DNA of 15,081 nt from JAJPXC01 sp964562375 (GTDB lineage Bacteria; Bacteroidota; Bacteroidia; Bacteroidales; Muribaculaceae), in assembly GCA_964562375.1 (NCBI GenBank), contig CAZLSW010000074.1, positions 1 through 15,081 on the forward strand, in the 5' to 3' direction. Shown piece after piece: positions 7,359-13,934 of this stretch. Under the pieces are notes generated by a model. It did not search any database. It worked only from the letters and a program-made list of their open reading frames with translations, and was not told where the DNA came from. The position numbers were made by a program, and so were the translations under genes. Within the stretch, counting starts at the first letter, position 1; each line of letters opens with the position of its first letter.

Positions 7359-8393
7359 ATGACACAGGAGGTTGAAATACTGCAATTCTTGCACTATCAT
7401 CCCGGTGCTTCGAGGTCGGAAATCGAGGCAGGGCTATCCAGCAAGCCGAGTGCGGCCACCTTGAAACGCGCCATCGCAAATGCCGTAAGGAATGGCAATA
7501 TTGAGGTAGTGGGTCGGGGACCTGCCACCCGCTACCTTCTTACACCTCAGGCCCATGTGACCATGGAACTTAATATCGACACGTATTTCAACCAGGACAT
7601 TGATGAACGCACGGTTCAGAAGACGTTCAATTTCGCCTTGATCAACGACATAATGCCTCAAGTCGAATTGTTCACGGCCGATGAACTGGCGAAATTGAAT
7701 GAAGCGCAACAGGTGTTTCGTCAGCATCTGTCGGAGATGACCGACATCGAGTATCGCAAGGAGATGGAAAGGCTTGGCATCGACCTCTCCTGGAAGTCAT
7801 CCCAAATTGAGGGCAACACCTACTCGCTGCTCGAAACCGAACGATTGTTGAAAGAGAAACAGACAGCAAGCGGGAAGACCAAGGAAGAGGCCGTTATGCT
7901 ACTCAACCATAAGGATGCCCTTGACTTTATACTTGACGTTCCTGACTACCTCAACCAACTGACAGTGAGCCGTATCGAAGAAATACACGCGTTGCTCACC
8001 AAGGAGTTGGGAGTTGAGCGTAATATACGGCACCGCCGCGTGGGCATCACCGGTACAAACTATGCTCCACTGGACAACGAGTTCCAAATACGTGAGGCTT
8101 TGGAGGACTCTGTGCGCTTGATCAATGCCAAGGAGGGGGTGTTCGACAAGGCTTTGCTGGCTTTGGTGTTGTTGAGTTACATCCAAGCTTTCACCGACGG
8201 CAACAAGCGCACAGCGCGCATTGTGAGCAACGGCATCCTAATTGCCAATGGCTACTGCCCAATCTCCTTCCGCACCGTTGATTCGGTAGACTATAAAAAG
8301 GCGATGCTGATATTTTACGAGCAAAACAACATCGCGGCGTTCAAACGTATCTTCATCGAGCAGTTCCTTTTCGCAGTCAACACCTACTTTTAA
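7359..8393 (+). CDS. winged-helix/Fic-domain protein with Gln in place of the catalytic His
   Basis: 344 aa. Residues 1-65 form a winged-helix-like DNA-binding domain (EILQFLHYHPGASRSEIEAGL, then a basic recognition helix and wing). The Fic core follows. The inhibitory motif (S/T)xxxE(G/N) is present as SSQIEGN at 147-153, with E151 as the expected blocking Glu, N-terminal to the core as in class II Fic proteins. The flap is near 218-240. The Fic motif at 274-287 reads YIQAFTDGNKRTAR: F278, D280, G281, N282, K283 and R284 fit the family, but the His expected at 276 is Gln (codon CAA). Fic enzymes usually transfer AMP from ATP to a hydroxyl side chain with that His as base. Loss suggests an inactive or altered enzyme, perhaps a nucleotide-sensing repressor. 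The operator at 7260-7344 supports a regulatory role. Location is cytosolic. Confidence 0.88.
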   Translation: MTQEVEILQFLHYHPGASRSEIEAGLSSKPSAATLKRAIANAVRNGNIEVVGRGPATRYLLTPQAHVTMELNIDTYFNQDIDERTVQKTFNFALINDIMPQVELFTADELAKLNEAQQVFRQHLSEMTDIEYRKEMERLGIDLSWKSSQIEGNTYSLLETERLLKEKQTASGKTKEEAVMLLNHKDALDFILDVPDYLNQLTVSRIEEIHALLTKELGVERNIRHRRVGITGTNYAPLDNEFQIREALEDSVRLINAKEGVFDKALLALVLLSYIQAFTDGNKRTARIVSNGILIANGYCPISFRTVDSVDYKKAMLIFYEQNNIAAFKRIFIEQFLFAVNTYF

Positions 8394-8480
8394 AGGCTCG
8401 AACTCACCTATTTAGAAAATTTCTTGCACGGGTTGAAAGATGGAGTGGAAACTCAGGGGGATGATTTAATATTTATGTAA

Positions 8481-8517
8481 TATCGGGGTAATAGGGATGA
8501 AATATTATCGGGATAAT
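8481..8517. repeat. paired 12-bp direct repeats upstream of the phosphate transporter
   Basis: TATCGGGGTAAT (8481-8492) and TATCGGGATAAT (8506-8517) differ at one base and start 25 bp apart. The second copy overlaps the -7 box at 8514-8521. It also forms a small palindrome, ATTATC-GG-GATAAT. Tandem direct repeats are typical of OmpR/PhoB-family binding sites, and such a regulator is encoded at 12761-12075. That link is inference. Confidence 0.5.
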
Positions 8518-8521
8518 TTTG
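8514..8521 (+). promoter_or_regulatory. -7 promoter box of the phosphate transporter
   Basis: TAATTTTG matches TAnnTTTG exactly. The start of transcription would be near 8528, giving a leader of about 70 nt. The leader holds a CGGAGG/CCTCCG pair (8528-8533 and 8579-8584) that could close a long loop. No -33 box was recognised at normal spacing. Confidence 0.5.
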
Positions 8522-8596
8522 CAGTGTCGGAGGACTGGAGAGGCCCAATCGGAGCCTTATAACACCAGAGATTCATCCCCTCCGGCGATGTAAATT

Positions 8597-10909
8597 ATGG
8601 AATATGTATTTATCGGGATTATTGTTTTTTTGTTTCTACTGGCTGTATTCGATTTGTCGGTGGGCGTCAGCAATGATGCGGTCAACTTCCTTCAATCGGC
8701 CGTCGGAGCCAAAGCTGCCACGTGGCGCACGGTTGTCATTGTCGCCGCCCTGGGGGTTTTCATAGGCGCATCGATGTCGAACGGCATGATGGATATCGCC
8801 CGTCACGGGATCTTCCGGCCGGAACATTTCGCTTTCTACGACATCATGGTGATTTTCATGGCTGTGATGGTCACCGACGTATTGTTATTAGACGTATTCA
8901 ACACTCTCGGGTTACCAACATCAACTACTGTGTCGATGGTGTTTGAGCTGCTCGGCGCCGCTTTCGCCGTGTCGTTGGTCAAATTGGCCTCGAGCGCTTC
9001 GGCGGGATTGACGCTCGGGCAAATGCTCAACACGGAAAAAGCTCTGTCGGTGATCATGGCCATATTCGTTTCCGTGGCCGTGGCGTTCATCTTCGGAGCC
9101 GTGGTGCAATGGCTTGCGCGCCTGTGGTTCACTTTCGATTACCGTAAGGGCTTGGGATGGAAGATAGGCTTGTTTGGCGGCGCCTCGGTCACCGCCATAG
9201 CCTATTTCTTGCTGTTCAAAGGTGCCAAGGACCTAGCGTTCATGACTCCGGACGTGAAAGCGTGGATCGCCACCCACCAGGCGTTGCTGATAGTGGGGTG
9301 CTTTGTGGTGGCCACGGCTTTGTGCCAGTTGCTTCACATGTTGAAAATCAGTGTGTTCAAGATGGTGGTGATGGCGGGCACGTTCGCCCTGGCGATGGCG
9401 TTCGCTGGCAACGACTTGGTAAATTTCATCGGCGTGCCGCTGTCGGGCTTCGCGGCGTTAACCGAGTGGACCGGCACTGGAGTAGCGGCTGATTCCTATA
9501 TGATGGATTCGTTCAACTCACCGGCCTCTACCCCGGTCTACTTCTTGTTGATCGCAGGGGTGATAATGGTTGTGGCATTGGCCACAAGCCGCAAGGCCAA
9601 GAAGGTGGTTGACACAACGGTAAAACTCAGTCGGCAGGATGCGGGCGACGAGATTTTTGGATCGTCGCGGCTGGCGCGCCGGTTGGTAAGGCTTTCAATC
9701 AAGGTGGCCGAGGGGATCGACCGTAACACTCCGCGAGGGGTGAAGCGCTGGGTGAGGAAGCGCTTGGACCCGGACAAGGCCACGCTGGAGCATGGCGCGG
9801 CGTTCGACCTCGTGCGCGGCTCAATCAATCTGGTGCTGGCTAGCGGGCTGATAGCCCTTGGCACATCCCTGCGGCTGCCCCTTTCCACCACCTACGTCAC
9901 CTTCATGGTGGCCATGGGCACGTCGCTGGCCGACAAGGCTTGGGGCCGCGAATCGGCCGTGTTCCGTATCACGGGAGTGATCTCGGTGATAGGAGGGTGG
10001 TTTCTCACCGCCGGGGTGGCTTTCCTCGCTACGGCGCTGATTGCTTGGGGAATGCACGTGGGGGGTACGTGGGTGATGATCGCGGTGGCCATAGTGGCTA
10101 TCTTGGTGCTTCTACGCTCCAACCTTCGCAAGAAGCGCGAGGCGGAGTCGGAAACTGGCGCACTCACGCGCATCATGGCATGCGAGGACAAGCGACGCGC
10201 CTGGGGGCTTCTCTGCGCCTACATGGCCCAGGGGATGGTCGATTTTCTGGGATATACCCGCAAGGTGCATCGACAAGTGGCCGAGGGATTCTTCACCGAC
10301 TCATCGAAGCCTATCGGCAAGGCTCTCAACACTTTCGTGGGAGAGAAACAGTGGGTGAAATCGCAACGCCGCGGGGCGACCTTGGCTATGACGAAGGTTG
10401 ACCATACGCTGGCTATCGAGCGTTCTTCGGCGTTCCACTTGGTGTACGTGTGCATGATGTCGATGCTCTACAATATGCGCCGCATCGCCGAGGCGTGCCA
10501 TGAGCATGTCGACAACAACTTCCCGGCGCTACCCTCGGGCATGGCGGTGGCTGGCCAAGGGATTACCCACAGGGTTGACGCGCTGATGGCCGACGCCACC
10601 GAGGCCGTTATCACCCCGCATCACCAAGAGGTAGAGGCGCTACGCGACCGTTGTGACGACGTTAAGAATATGATCGACAAGGAGAAAGCCCATCTTTACA
10701 CCGAACTTCGCGGTGCTTCCTCTTCCCGATTAGGCGTAATCTATGTTTACTTGAATATGCTCCAGGAACAGCGCGAAATGGTGAGCAGTATTCGCCGTCT
10801 GGCGGGAGCCGCGTTGAGGCTGTTGAGTGTTCAACCTCTTCCGGGGAGCGTGATGGACACGGTAAGCCCCGACGGTATTGTAGCCGAGGCGGTGACTGTG
10901 CCTGAATGA
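8597..10909 (+). CDS. PiT-family inorganic phosphate transporter with C-terminal helical domain
   Basis: 770 aa inner-membrane transporter, predicted to import phosphate using a cation gradient. The two inverted PiT halves are visible. In the first, GVSNDAVNFLQSAVGAKAA (23-41) and LGLPTSTTVSM (104-114); in the second, GNDLVNFIGVPLSGF (271-285) and LRLPLSTTYVTF (425-436). Many hydrophobic segments span 3-330 and 405-507, separated by a basic loop near 331-400. Residues ~510-770 are soluble and helix-rich, apparently a PhoU/DUF47-like cytosolic domain as in other Bacteroidetes PiT proteins. The start at 8597 precedes a normal first membrane segment. The last 79 bp overlap the end of the convergent histidine kinase gene. 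Promoter elements lie at 8481-8521. Phosphate is the expected substrate from the family signatures; sulfate is unlikely. Confidence 0.93.
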   Translation: MEYVFIGIIVFLFLLAVFDLSVGVSNDAVNFLQSAVGAKAATWRTVVIVAALGVFIGASMSNGMMDIARHGIFRPEHFAFYDIMVIFMAVMVTDVLLLDVFNTLGLPTSTTVSMVFELLGAAFAVSLVKLASSASAGLTLGQMLNTEKALSVIMAIFVSVAVAFIFGAVVQWLARLWFTFDYRKGLGWKIGLFGGASVTAIAYFLLFKGAKDLAFMTPDVKAWIATHQALLIVGCFVVATALCQLLHMLKISVFKMVVMAGTFALAMAFAGNDLVNFIGVPLSGFAALTEWTGTGVAADSYMMDSFNSPASTPVYFLLIAGVIMVVALATSRKAKKVVDTTVKLSRQDAGDEIFGSSRLARRLVRLSIKVAEGIDRNTPRGVKRWVRKRLDPDKATLEHGAAFDLVRGSINLVLASGLIALGTSLRLPLSTTYVTFMVAMGTSLADKAWGRESAVFRITGVISVIGGWFLTAGVAFLATALIAWGMHVGGTWVMIAVAIVAILVLLRSNLRKKREAESETGALTRIMACEDKRRAWGLLCAYMAQGMVDFLGYTRKVHRQVAEGFFTDSSKPIGKALNTFVGEKQWVKSQRRGATLAMTKVDHTLAIERSSAFHLVYVCMMSMLYNMRRIAEACHEHVDNNFPALPSGMAVAGQGITHRVDALMADATEAVITPHHQEVEALRDRCDDVKNMIDKEKAHLYTELRGASSSRLGVIYVYLNMLQEQREMVSSIRRLAGAALRLLSVQPLPGSVMDTVSPDGIVAEAVTVPE

Positions 10910-12078
10910 AACGCGGCCGCATTTTTGACAATCGCTAACCCGAGTCCCGTGCCACCTTTGGCGCGGGACCTTCCTTTATCCACGCGGTAGAAACGCTCGA
11001 ATATGCGGTCGAGATGCTCGGGGGCAACGCCGCGGCCGTTGTCGGCCACTATAAGCCGAGGCACGCCCGTTGCTGGCACGCGGTTGAGACGGATGTCGAT
11101 AATCGTGCCCTCGGAGTAGGCGTTGGCGTTCGACAACAGGTTGCGCACGATCATCAACAACAACTGCTCGTTGCCGCTGATCACGATGTCGTTGTCGAGG
11201 TGCAAGCGTATAGGTATATACTGGTCGCCGGTGTACTCCTGGGCGGCTTTCCTTACGACCTTTGCCAGCGACACGTTGGAGCATTCGATTGAGGAATTAT
11301 CGTCGTCCAGGCGGTTGAGGGTGGCCACATCGGCAAGGAGGGCCGTAAGGCGGTCGGTTTGCTTCAGTGCTTTGTCAACGAGGCTGTTGCGTTGTTCTTC
11401 GGAAAGGGTGGGGTGTTGCTGGAGAGTCTCCAGGCACAATTTGGTGGCGGCGACGGGCGTTTTCAGCTCATGGTTGATGCTCAGGGTGAGTTGTCGTTTC
11501 ACGCGACGTGTATCCTGGGCGTGAGCCAGCGTCAAACGATGTTGACGCATTGCGATATAGCCCAATACGCTCACCAGCAAGGTGATACCGATCATGAACC
11601 ACAGCAACGTCTGGTCGGCGGCGAGCATCTCGCTCAGCGAGGGGTCGTAGTGGGCGGCCGATCGCGCCACGAGTGGTCCGCGCGCCGTTGCTGAGTAGAA
11701 ATAAACCGAGTCGGTAGTGGCCGAGCGGCGTTTATCGTAGCCCGCCCCCGTAGCCAGCGCCTGGGCGATTTCGGGTCGATCGAGGTGATTGGAGGATGGC
11801 AACGGCCCCGGGGTATTGTCAAACAACACTCGCCCGGTGGTATCGACCACAGTCACGCGCAATCCGGGGGTGGGAAGGCTCAATCGGTAAATTTCGTTGG
11901 GGATGGAGTCGGCAGTTGCAAAGGTGTCAAGCACTCGCTCGTTGTTGAGTTGTAACCTGGCATTCAGCACCGCGGCTTTGTAATGCTTTTCCTGCGCCCA
12001 TTGCCACGCGATAAAGGCACCAGTGAGGAGCCACACGAGCGCCAGGGTCAACAGAAACAATCGGTAGTGGTACTTCAT
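10831..12078 (-). CDS. PhoR-like sensor histidine kinase
   Basis: 415 aa. The N-terminal membrane helix (~7-27) and a second one (~157-177) enclose a ~130-residue periplasmic sensor segment that includes LRVTVVDTTGRVLFDN, which resembles a PAS/double-sensor strand. The H-box SINHELKTP carries the phospho-acceptor H203. The ATP-binding domain shows the N-box (RNLLSNAN, N313), the G1 box DNGRG (346-350), the F-box FERFY (360-364) and the G2 box GGTGLGL (375-381). All key residues are present, so it should be an active kinase. Its ATG overlaps the TGA of the response regulator by 4 bp (ATGA), so the two are translationally coupled. The stop at 10831-10833 lies inside the convergent transporter gene. 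Phosphate sensing is inferred from context; the stimulus cannot be read from the sequence. Confidence 0.92.
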   Translation of the reverse strand: MKYHYRLFLLTLALVWLLTGAFIAWQWAQEKHYKAAVLNARLQLNNERVLDTFATADSIPNEIYRLSLPTPGLRVTVVDTTGRVLFDNTPGPLPSSNHLDRPEIAQALATGAGYDKRRSATTDSVYFYSATARGPLVARSAAHYDPSLSEMLAADQTLLWFMIGITLLVSVLGYIAMRQHRLTLAHAQDTRRVKRQLTLSINHELKTPVAATKLCLETLQQHPTLSEEQRNSLVDKALKQTDRLTALLADVATLNRLDDDNSSIECSNVSLAKVVRKAAQEYTGDQYIPIRLHLDNDIVISGNEQLLLMIVRNLLSNANAYSEGTIIDIRLNRVPATGVPRLIVADNGRGVAPEHLDRIFERFYRVDKGRSRAKGGTGLGLAIVKNAAAFHSGTVTASATIPSGLTVSITLPGRG

Positions 12079-12761
12079 AACTCGTGCTCCACGTAGTAAT
12101 AACCGTATCCCGGGCGGGTGACGATATGCTTCCCGTATTTGCCAAGCTTGGAACGGATACGGCGGATGTGCACGTCAACGGTGCGCTCGAGCACGATCGC
12201 CTCGTCGCTCCACACGCGGTCAAGGATCTCGTCGCGGGTGAACACGTGGCCCGGCTTTTCCATCAGCAACTCCAAGATTTCCAATTCCTTGCGCACCAAC
12301 TGCGCGTCTTCTCCATCCAACAAGCAACGGCGCCCGTTCTTGTCGATTGAGATGCCTTTGGCTGGAGCCTGGGCAGCCTCTTCTTGAGCCTCGACGCGGC
12401 GTAACACCGTGGCCACGCGGGCAAGGACGTTGCGCAGGGTGTAAGGCTTGTAGATATAGTCGTCGGCGCCGAGGGTGAGTCCGCGCACCATGTCGTCCTC
12501 GTTGTCGCGGGCGGTGCAGAAGATGATAGGCACATGGGATGTGCGGGGTTGGCTTTTCATCTGGCGGGCAAGGGCGAATCCGCTCTGCCCCTCGAGCATG
12601 ACGTCGAGAAGCACCAGGTGGAAGTCGGCCAAGGGCAATCCCAATGCCTCCTCGGCGCTCGCTACGCCCACCGCCTTATACCCCTCAAGTTCCAGGTTCA
12701 ACAGCAACGTCTCCCTCAACGTCGCGTCGTCCTCCACCACCAAAATTCTTCTCTCCTTCAT
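12075..12761 (-). CDS. OmpR/PhoB-family response regulator
   Basis: 228 aa. The receiver domain (1-~120) has the acidic pocket E10-D11-D12, the phospho-acceptor D53 (LLDVM), T83 and K105 (YKPY). The C-terminal winged helix (~140-226) has the family's transactivation loop and recognition helix (RTVDVHIRRIRSKLG, 193-207) and closing hairpin (RPGYGYYY). It is a full-length, apparently functional transcription factor and is the partner of the kinase that overlaps its stop codon. Only 3 nt separate its ATG from the stop of the upstream 65-aa protein gene, with no Shine-Dalgarno and no clear promoter in between, so it may depend on read-through from the ART cassette or on a promoter inside it. Likely targets include the transporter across the convergent junction, which is inference. 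Confidence 0.94.
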   Translation of the reverse strand: MKERRILVVEDDATLRETLLLNLELEGYKAVGVASAEEALGLPLADFHLVLLDVMLEGQSGFALARQMKSQPRTSHVPIIFCTARDNEDDMVRGLTLGADDYIYKPYTLRNVLARVATVLRRVEAQEEAAQAPAKGISIDKNGRRCLLDGEDAQLVRKELEILELLMEKPGHVFTRDEILDRVWSDEAIVLERTVDVHIRRIRSKLGKYGKHIVTRPGYGYYYVEHEL

Positions 12762-12764
12762 ATG

Positions 12765-12962
12765 TCAAGAGTTGAAAAAATGATACACATAATCCGGGCT
12801 TTGAGTATACAAGCCTGTGGATGGATCTGCCAAGAGGTGATATTTAGGTGATTGATAAACGTCTCGAAAGGCTTCTATCATAGGGACGTTACGGTCGCGC
12901 ATAATATAAGCGACCATATGTTGGGTAATGCTCTGAATGAGAAATTGCTGCTCGTTAGTCAT
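12765..12962 (-). CDS. 65-aa small protein, third gene of the ART cassette
   Basis: 65 aa, mostly helical, with the segment YQSPKYHLLADPSTGLYTQS (36-55) and a YVYHFF end. I recall similar small proteins next to DUF3990 genes in gut Bacteroidales and Firmicutes, often ending a few residues longer after the YVY segment, so the NS-stop end may be slightly trimmed. Its ATG overlaps the end of the DUF3990 gene by 8 bp, which implies translational coupling. It ends 3 nt before the response regulator start. A role as antitoxin or accessory protein of the ADP-ribosyltransferase is inferred from gene order only. There are no signal peptide or membrane segments. Confidence 0.75.
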   Translation of the reverse strand: MTNEQQFLIQSITQHMVAYIMRDRNVPMIEAFRDVYQSPKYHLLADPSTGLYTQSPDYVYHFFNS

Positions 12963-13437
12963 ATCTTTGCTTTAAATAGGCTAAAGACCCTTCGGTGCCG
13001 AAATAATATTGAGTGTCAAGATGCCGATATGTCAGTTCCTCTACCAATTGATCCAAGGAAATAATTCCTTGCACATAACGTTCAAGTTGAAAAGCCACGC
13101 CATCATCGGCAATTGGGCCAATCACAATATCGTAGCTATGTCGGGTATATAGTTCTTTGTATCGATTTTGAAGTATAAATCTGGCCCATTCTTTGGTGGG
13201 TTTTTCAAAGAGAAGCACTTTTACTGCCCCATTGGAAAGAGCGATTTCGTCAAAATCATATTTCAGGACAACAGGATTGCCCTGTTGAGCCAATCGGGTG
13301 CGGCGATTAGCCATATTTTGTGCTTGATGAAAGTTTGGCGTCAGGTAAAAGCCCTTCCCGAAATCTTTAAATGGATTAGAAAGCGAAAGGTCGATTTCCC
13401 GAAAGAAAACATTTGTACCATGATACAAGGTAATCAT
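12955..13437 (-). CDS. DUF3990 protein, ADP-ribosyltransferase-fold toxin candidate
   Basis: 160 aa. I chose the ATG at 13435-13437, which overlaps the upstream stop as ATGA and has GGAGGA just before it; an in-frame ATG at 13461 lies inside the upstream gene. DUF3990 hallmarks are LYHGTN (4-9), DFGKGFYLT (25-33), YDIVIGPIADDGVA (102-115) and QYYFGTE (143-149). These fit the H-Y-E pattern of ADP-ribosyltransferases: H6 and the G7-T8 for NAD+ binding, Y31 on the second core strand, and E149 as the likely catalytic acid. All are intact, so activity is plausible. The family is predicted to modify a cell target with ADP-ribose from NAD+; the target is unknown. It is flanked by two small helical proteins in overlapping frames, as in toxin-antitoxin units. 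No secretion signal is seen, so action inside the producing cell is likely. Confidence 0.85.
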   Translation of the reverse strand: MITLYHGTNVFFREIDLSLSNPFKDFGKGFYLTPNFHQAQNMANRRTRLAQQGNPVVLKYDFDEIALSNGAVKVLLFEKPTKEWARFILQNRYKELYTRHSYDIVIGPIADDGVAFQLERYVQGIISLDQLVEELTYRHLDTQYYFGTEGSLAYLKQRYD

Positions 13438-13652
13438 AAGGTTCCTCCGTTGTGACGACAAATAGTAGCTAAGTCGGCCACAGCGTCATCAAGTGATAAG
13501 AGATGTTCTGCTTCATAACATTCGTCAAGGAAATTCATGCCCTTATTCTTATATAAGTAAGAGAACGCATCAGGCAAAGAAAGATGGAACTTCTCTGCAA
13601 ATTTATGGATGCAATAATCCATATAAATCAATTTGTTACTTAGCTTAAACAT
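13434..13652 (-). CDS. DUF3791-like small protein, first gene of the ART cassette
   Basis: 72 aa, all-helical by appearance. The pattern CIHKFAEKF...LPDAFSYL...GMNFLDECYEAEHLLSLDDAVADL matches what I know of DUF3791 proteins (a conserved C-Y-E/D-x-x-H core and a closing D-[LI] helix), which commonly precede DUF3990 genes. The start at 13650-13652 lies 8 bp from the palindromic element at 13665-13859; an internal ATG at codon 11 is an alternative. The stop overlaps the DUF3990 start (ATGA). Antitoxin or target-adaptor function is inferred from position; nothing in the sequence shows the mechanism. Confidence 0.75.
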   Translation of the reverse strand: MFKLSNKLIYMDYCIHKFAEKFHLSLPDAFSYLYKNKGMNFLDECYEAEHLLSLDDAVADLATICRHNGGTL

Positions 13653-13664
13653 TTTGATTCATTT

Positions 13665-13859
13665 AAGTTGCTCAACAAAATTAGTTGCATATATTTCTTA
13701 AGTTGCTTTTACTCCTTATTCAATGTGCTTTTGTGGTCTTTTTTGGCCGCTTTTCCTCTCGTCATCAGTCGTGTAGCTCGCTACACTCCTTCTTCCAAGA
13801 GGAAAATCGCCTCAAAAAATCCTCACAAAATCACATTGCCTAATTTTGTTGAGCAACTT
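13665..13859. repeat. palindromic 195-bp element with perfect 20-bp terminal inverted repeats
   Basis: The ends 13665-13684 (AAGTTGCTCAACAAAA...) and 13840-13859 are perfect reverse complements over 20 bp. They are flanked by ATTT on both sides (13661-13664 and 13860-13863), a possible 4-bp target duplication. Inside, further matched arms stack in order: CAATGTG/CACATTG, TTTTGTG/CACAAAA, TTTTTTG/CAAAAAA, TTTTCCTC/GAGGAAAA. At the tip is GTGTAGC-TC-GCTACAC. A ~36-nt bulge lies on the left arm only. The whole would fold as one long hairpin in DNA or RNA. It may be a MITE-like insertion or a structured leader of the ART cassette. It encodes no credible protein. Confidence 0.8.
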
Positions 13860-13866
13860 ATTTACG

Positions 13867-13874
13867 CAAAGATA
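13867..13874 (-). promoter_or_regulatory. -7 promoter box directed at the palindromic element and ART cassette
   Basis: The minus strand reads TATCTTTG (then CG), an exact TAnnTTTG match. The transcript would begin near 13860, at the edge of the palindromic element, giving a ~208-nt leader before the DUF3791-like gene. A -33 box is weak (CTTG at a 16-nt spacing). A second TAATTTTG occurs on the minus strand inside the left terminal repeat and could be a nearer promoter. Confidence 0.5.
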
Positions 13875-13879
13875 TAACA

Positions 13880-13913
13880 ATTTTGGGAAACAAGAGGATT
13901 CGTTTCCCAAAAT
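13880..13913 (-). terminator. hairpin downstream of flavodoxin
   Basis: A perfect 12-bp stem (ATTTTGGGAAAC 13880-13891, GTTTCCCAAAAT 13902-13913) with a 10-nt loop, 21 bp beyond the flavodoxin stop on the minus strand. The AT ends mimic the A/U flanks of an intrinsic terminator, though no long T-run follows. Confidence 0.55.
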
Positions 13914-13934
13914 AATTCGTTGGTAGAGGTAGGG

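Noticed and set aside
13435..13461. Longer DUF3990 protein starting at the ATG at 13461.
   Set aside because: The extra eight residues precede the conserved LYHGT start, and the ATG at 13437 has the ATGA overlap and a GGAGGA site.
13736..13790. On the minus strand of the palindromic element, CTGATGA followed by GAAA resembles a hammerhead ribozyme core.
   Set aside because: The space for stem II is only about six bases (one possible pair with a GAGA loop), and no proper stem I/III and cleavage site could be placed. Probably chance.
13664..13860. Invertible promoter (phase-variation switch) flanked by inverted repeats.
   Set aside because: Size and repeats fit Bacteroides invertible promoters, but the interior is itself largely self-complementary, no -33 box pairs with either terminal TAATTTTG, and no recombinase gene is nearby. 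Kept only as something long reads could test.
13668..13877. Plus-strand 69-codon frame through the palindromic element.
   Set aside because: It is read through a hairpin-forming repeat, has poor codon use, and is not protein-like.
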